From positions 3,394,001 through 3,458,000 of the forward strand of contig JAYJMM010000124.1 of NCBI GenBank assembly GCA_037349105.1: a DNA stretch of 64,000 nt. Direction: 5' to 3'. Made by a program: the position numbers and the translations under genes. This document shows, in pieces, positions 61,001 to 64,000 of the stretch; positions within the stretch are counted from its first letter, which is position 1, and every line of letters begins with the position of its first letter. The notes under the pieces were generated by a model. That model saw nothing but the letters and a program-made list of their open reading frames with translations, was not told the origin of the DNA and did no database searches. This stretch comes from Limnomonas spitsbergensis. Lineage: Eukaryota; Chlorophyta; Chlorophyceae; Chlamydomonadales.

Positions 61001-64000
61001 GGGGGAGCAGGGGGGAGCGGGGGGGCTGGTTCTGGCTTGATAACCTGGACAACAGGGATCAAGGGGTGGGGGGAGCAGGGGGGAGTGGGGGGCTGGTTCT
61101 GGCTTGATAACCTGGACAACAGGGATCAAGGGGGGGGGGAGCAGGGGGGAGCGGGGGGGGCTGGTTCTGGCTTGATAACCTGGACAACAGAAATCAAGGG
61201 GTGGGGGGAGCAGGGGGAGCGGGGGGCTGGTTCTGGCTTGATAACCTGGACAACAGGGATCAAGGGGTGGGGGGAGCAGGGGGGGGGGGGGGCTGGTTCT
61301 GGCTTGATAACCTGGACAACAGGGATCAAGGGGTGGGGGGAGCAGGGGGGGAGCGGGGGGCTGGTTCTGGCTTGATAACCTGGACAACAGGGATCGAGGG
61401 GGGGGGGGAGCAGGGGGGGAGCGGGGGGCTGGTTCTGGCTAAATAACCTGGACAACAGGGATCAAGGGGGGGGGGAGCAGGGGGGAGCGGGGGGGCTGGT
61501 TCTGGCTTGATAACCTGGACAACAGGGATCAAGGGGGGGGGAGCAGGGGGGGAGCGGGGGGCTGGTTCTGGCTTGATAACCTGGACAACAGGGATCAAGG
61601 GGTGGGGGGAGCAGGGGGGGAGCGGGGGGGCTGGTTCTGGCTTGATAACCTGGACAACAGGGATCAAGGGGTGGGGGGAGCAGGGGGGGGGGGGGGCTGG
61701 TTCTGGCTTGATAACCTGGACAACAGGGATCAAGGGGTGGGGGGAGCAGGGGGGGAGCGGGGGGCTGGTTCTGGCTCGATAACCTGGACAACAGGGATCA
61801 AGGGGGGGGGGGAGCAGGGGGGGAGCGGGGGGGCTGGTTCTGGCTTGATAACCTGGACAACAGGGATCAAGGGGTGGGGGGAGCAGGGGGGAGCGGGGGG
61901 GCTGGTTCTGGCTTGATAACCTGGACAACAGGGATCCAGGGGGGGGGGAGCAGGGGGGAGCGGGGGGGCTGGTTCTGGCTTGATAACCTGGACAACAGGG
62001 ATCAAGGGGGGGTGGGAGCAGGGGGGGGGGGGGGGGGCTGGTTCTGGCTTGATAACCTGGACAACAGGGATCAAGGGGGGGTGGGAGCAGGGGGGAGCGG
62101 GGGGGCTGGTTCTGGCTTGATAACCTGGACAACAGGGATCAAGGGGGGGTGGGAGCAGGGGGGAGCGGGGGGGCTGGTTCTGGCTTGATAACCTGGACAA
62201 CAGGGATCAAGGGGTGGGGGGAGCAGGGGGGAGCGGGGGGCTGGTTCTGGCTTGATAAACTGGACAACAGGGATCAAGGGGGGGGGGGGAGCAGGGGGGA
62301 GCGGGGGGGGGGCTGGTTCTGGCTTGATAACCTGGACAACAGGGATCAAGGGGGGGTGGGAGCAGGGGGGGGGGGGGGGGGGGGCTGGTTCTGGCTTGAT
62401 AACCTGGACAACAGGGATCAAGGGGGGGGGGGGAGCAGGGGGGGGGGGGGGCTGGTTCTGGCTCGATAACCTGGACAACAGGGATCAAGGGGGGGGGGGG
62501 AGCAGGGGGGAGCGGGGGGCTGGTTCTGGCTTGATAACCTGGACAACAGGGATCAAGGGGGGTGGGAGCAGGGGGGGAGCGGGGGGGCTGGTTCTGGCTT
62601 GATAACCTGGACAACAGGGATCAAGGGGGGGTGGGAGCAGGGGGGAGCGGGGGGCTGGTTCTGGCTTGATAACCTGGACAACAGGGATCAAGGGGTGGGG
62701 GGAGCAGGGGGGGAGCGGGGGGGCTGGTTCTGGCTTGATAACCTGGGACAACAGGGATCGAGGGGTGGGGGGAGCAGGGGGGGAGTGGGGGGGCTGATTC
62801 TGGCTTGATAACCTGGACAACAGGGATCAAGGGGGGGTGGGAGCAGGGGGGAGCGGGGGGGCTGGTTCTGGCTTGATAACCTGGACAACAGGGATCAAGG
62901 GTTGGGGGGAGCAGGGGGGGAGCGGGGGGCTGGTTCTGGCTTGATAACCTGGACAACAGGGATCGAGGGGGGGTGAAAGCAGGGGGGAGCGGGGGGGCTG
63001 GTTCTGGCTTGATAACCTGGACAACAGGGATCAAGGGGGGGGGGAGCAGGGGGGAGCGGGGGGGCTGGTTCTGGCTTGATAACCTGGACAACAGGGATCA
63101 AGGGGGGGGAGCAGGGGGGGAGCGGGGGGCTGGTTCTGGCTTGATAACCTGGACAACAGGGATCAAGGGGTGGGGGGAGCAGGGGGGGAGCGGGGGGGCT
63201 GGTTCTGGCTTGATAACCTGGACAACAGGGATCAAGGGGTGGGGGGAGCAGGGGGGGGGGGGGGGCTGGTTCTGGCTTGATAACCTGGACAACAGGGATC
63301 AAGGGGTGGGGGGAGCAGGGGGGGAGCGGGGGGCTGGTTCTGGCTCGATAACCTGGATAACAGGGATCAAGGGGGGGGGGGAGCAGGGGGAGCGGGGGGG
63401 GGCTGGTTCTGGCTTGATAACCTGGACAACAGGGATCAAGGGGGGGTGGGAGCAGGGGGGGGTGGGGGGCTGGTTCTGGCTTGATAACCTGGACAACAGG
63501 GATCAAGGGGGGGGGGATCAAGGGGGGGGCGGGGGGGGGCTGGTTCTGGCTTGATAACCTGGACAACAGGGATCAAGGGGGGGTGGGAGCAGGGGGGGAG
63601 CGGGGGGCTGGTTCTGGCTTGATAACCTGGACAACAGGGATCAAGGGGGGGTGGGAGCAGGGGGGAGCGGGGGGCTGGTTCTGGCTTGATAACCTGGACA
63701 ACAGGGATCAAGGGGGGGGGGGAGCAGGGGGGAGCGGGGGGGCTGGTTCTGGCTTGATAACCTGGACAACAGGGATCAAGGGGGGGTGGGAGCAGGGGGG
63801 GGGGGGGGGGCTGGTTCTGGCTTGATAACCTGGACAACAGGGATCAAGGGGGGGGGGAGCAGGGGGGGAGCGGGGGGGCTGGTTCTGGCTTGATAACCTG
63901 GACAACAGGGATCAAGGGGGGGTGGGAGCAGGGGGGGAGCGGGGGGCTGGTTCTGGCTTGATAACCTGGACAACAGGGATCAAGGGGGGGTGGGAGCAGG
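46062..64000 (-). CDS. Cyclase-associated protein (CAP), last three exons; gene continues past the right edge
   Basis: Exons in coding order: 49868-49770 (VINCKAVKLQSFGVVP...YISKK, 33 residues), 47965-47906 (LTEDTNFQIVTAKCSEMNVV, 20 residues) and 46178-46062 (38 residues, ending ATHSGA, TGA). All junctions are GT-AG and phase 0. This is the end of the C-terminal CAP/beta-helix domain: GCQIYISKK, TAKCSEMNV and PIPEQFISSFQGGKL are typical. CAP binds actin monomers and recycles ADP-actin together with cofilin; the C-terminal half binds actin. Only 91 residues are inside the window; the N-terminal helical-folded domain and proline-rich linker must lie beyond 64000. The intron before exon 49868 is at least 14.1 kb and is entirely tandem array. 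Confidence 0.88.
46200..46480 (-). repeat. AATGCGGTACAAGG repeat and a copy of the last CAP exon start
   Basis: About ten irregular units of 14-20 bases like GAATGCGGTACACGAAATGC begin beside the acceptor of the last CAP exon. At 46440-46475, CTGTCGCCTGGCATCACCAG followed by CATCCGGCAGC is a decayed copy of the acceptor junction (GCCCGGCATGACCTGCAACC, GGCGGC). Confidence 0.75.
46490..46930. other. CAP intron stretch, nothing recognised
   Basis: Contains CATCACGGCCTGCGGCC-type dispersed text at 46645 (also near 290) and short GGTTTAGGGTTCAGGG text. No exon or array was recognised. Confidence 0.4.
46935..47800 (-). repeat. 89-bp minisatellite in a CAP intron
   Basis: About nine copies of an 89-base unit, with CCCCTCCCCTTGTGCACCCG, CTCCCCGCTGCTTGCCTGAC, ACTGGATGATAAATCCATCT and AAGAACACGTGCCCATCCCC. 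The last two copies are decayed. GATAAATCCATC is AT-rich within an otherwise GC-rich unit. I could not link it to a neighbouring exon. Confidence 0.93.
47985..48240. repeat. AGATC pentamer run and degenerate 45-60-base units
   Basis: Ten AGATC-type pentamers lie at 47985-48033, next to the acceptor of the CAP exon at 47906-47965. Then come degenerate units with AAGCAGTGTGACATCACACA-like text. Confidence 0.8.
48340..48550 (-). repeat. Decayed copies of the 49770-49868 CAP exon
   Basis: ACACAGATCTGGCAGTCCTT, GAAGCGCACCATCTAGTTGT followed by CGCACATCTGGCATCAGACA and GTCTTCACCACAGACAG, and CACCTTCTTGCTGACATCCG followed by GATTTTCTTCATAGCCACGA, all mirror the exon's plus-strand text AAAGCGCACCTTCTTGCTGA, TGTAGATCTGGCACCCGTCA, GTCTTCTCCACAGAGATGG. 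Confidence 0.8.
48755..49160 (-). repeat. 24-bp minisatellite made of CAP coding sequence
   Basis: About 16 copies of GTAGATCTGACATCCCACCC plus TGAC. It matches the exon text TGTAGATCTGGCACCCGTCA(G) at 49781-49801, which encodes DGCQIYIS. Two copies retain GGCATC, closer to the exon. The period keeps the frame open on both strands. Confidence 0.9.
49195..49755 (-). repeat. Further decayed copies of the 49770-49868 CAP exon
   Basis: Copies near 49205-49255, 49365-49440 (CACCTTCTTGCTGACTTGGA, TCTGGCAAACATCGATTTTC, TCCGCAGCCACTGTGGGCAC), 49488-49575, 49590-49660 and 49722-49750. The copy at 49365-49440 extends across most of the exon and remains about three-quarters identical by eye. None is in frame. 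Confidence 0.85.
49869..64000 (-). repeat. 67-69-bp giant minisatellite carrying a 3' splice site, at least 14.1 kb
   Basis: Roughly 205 copies, continuing past the window. On the plus strand a unit is GCTGGTTCTGGCTTGATAAC, CTGGACAACAGGGATCAAGG, then G runs, GTGGGAGCAGG and more G runs. In the gene's sense (minus) each unit has CCTGTTGTCCAG|GTTATCAA, the same as the real acceptor and first bases of the CAP exon at 49868 (TTGTCCAG|GTTATCAAC). The array begins exactly at that junction. Marker variants recur 3.67-3.95 kb apart, showing higher-order duplication. All long open frames here are periodic artefacts. Confidence 0.96.

Noticed and set aside
49682..63973. Many open frames on both strands with SRLSSQNQPP or ITWTTGIKGG repeats, up to 557 codons
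   Set aside because: They are a product of the 67-69-base intron array; no frame is constant and none has a domain.

Overview
The window is nuclear DNA of a green alga, most probably a chlorophyte of the Chlamydomonadales. The reasons are many short exons with GT-AG introns of a few hundred bases to over 4 kb, plastid-type proteins with plant-like sequence, remnants of a LINE with chlorophyte-type coding features, and endless minisatellites and CCCTAAACCC-like motifs inside introns. A repeat-rich relative of Haematococcus would fit, but this is a guess. No bacterial genes, operons, rRNA or complete tRNA were seen.

Four genes can be rebuilt exon by exon from conserved protein sequence with matching splice phases. 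(1) Minus strand, 13157 to 2068: a plastid aldo/keto reductase, 13 exons, 388 residues, with the complete catalytic tetrad. (2) Plus strand, 13933 to 23891: an AlkB-like 2-oxoglutarate/Fe(II) dioxygenase, 7 exons, 333 residues, with the HxD, distal His and Arg residues present. Genes 1 and 2 diverge from a 775-base intergenic region. (3) Minus strand, 43850 to 27916: the C-terminal 209 residues (8 exons) of a DUF1517/FLAP1-like plastid protein; its N-terminal exons were not found. (4) Minus strand, from beyond the right edge to 46062: the last three exons of a cyclase-associated protein (CAP). The four genes have no obvious shared pathway.

Everything else is introns, intergenic remnants and repeats. 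Between genes 2 and 3 lie decayed copies of the AlkB terminal exon, then two broken LINE copies. Between genes 3 and 4 lie dispersed repeats and an unclassified broken stretch. More than 25 kb is tandem array; the largest, 49.87 kb to the right edge, lies in a CAP intron.

The main discovery candidate is structural. Nearly every exon is flanked by several decayed tandem copies of itself or of its splice junction, and several large minisatellites have units that carry a splice signal of the neighbouring exon: a 3' splice site in the CAP intron array, a 5' splice site in the AlkB intron array, a branch-site and pyrimidine-tract region in one FLAP1-like intron array, and coding sequence in another CAP intron array. 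The introns of these unrelated genes appear to have grown by repeated local duplication anchored on exon-intron boundaries.
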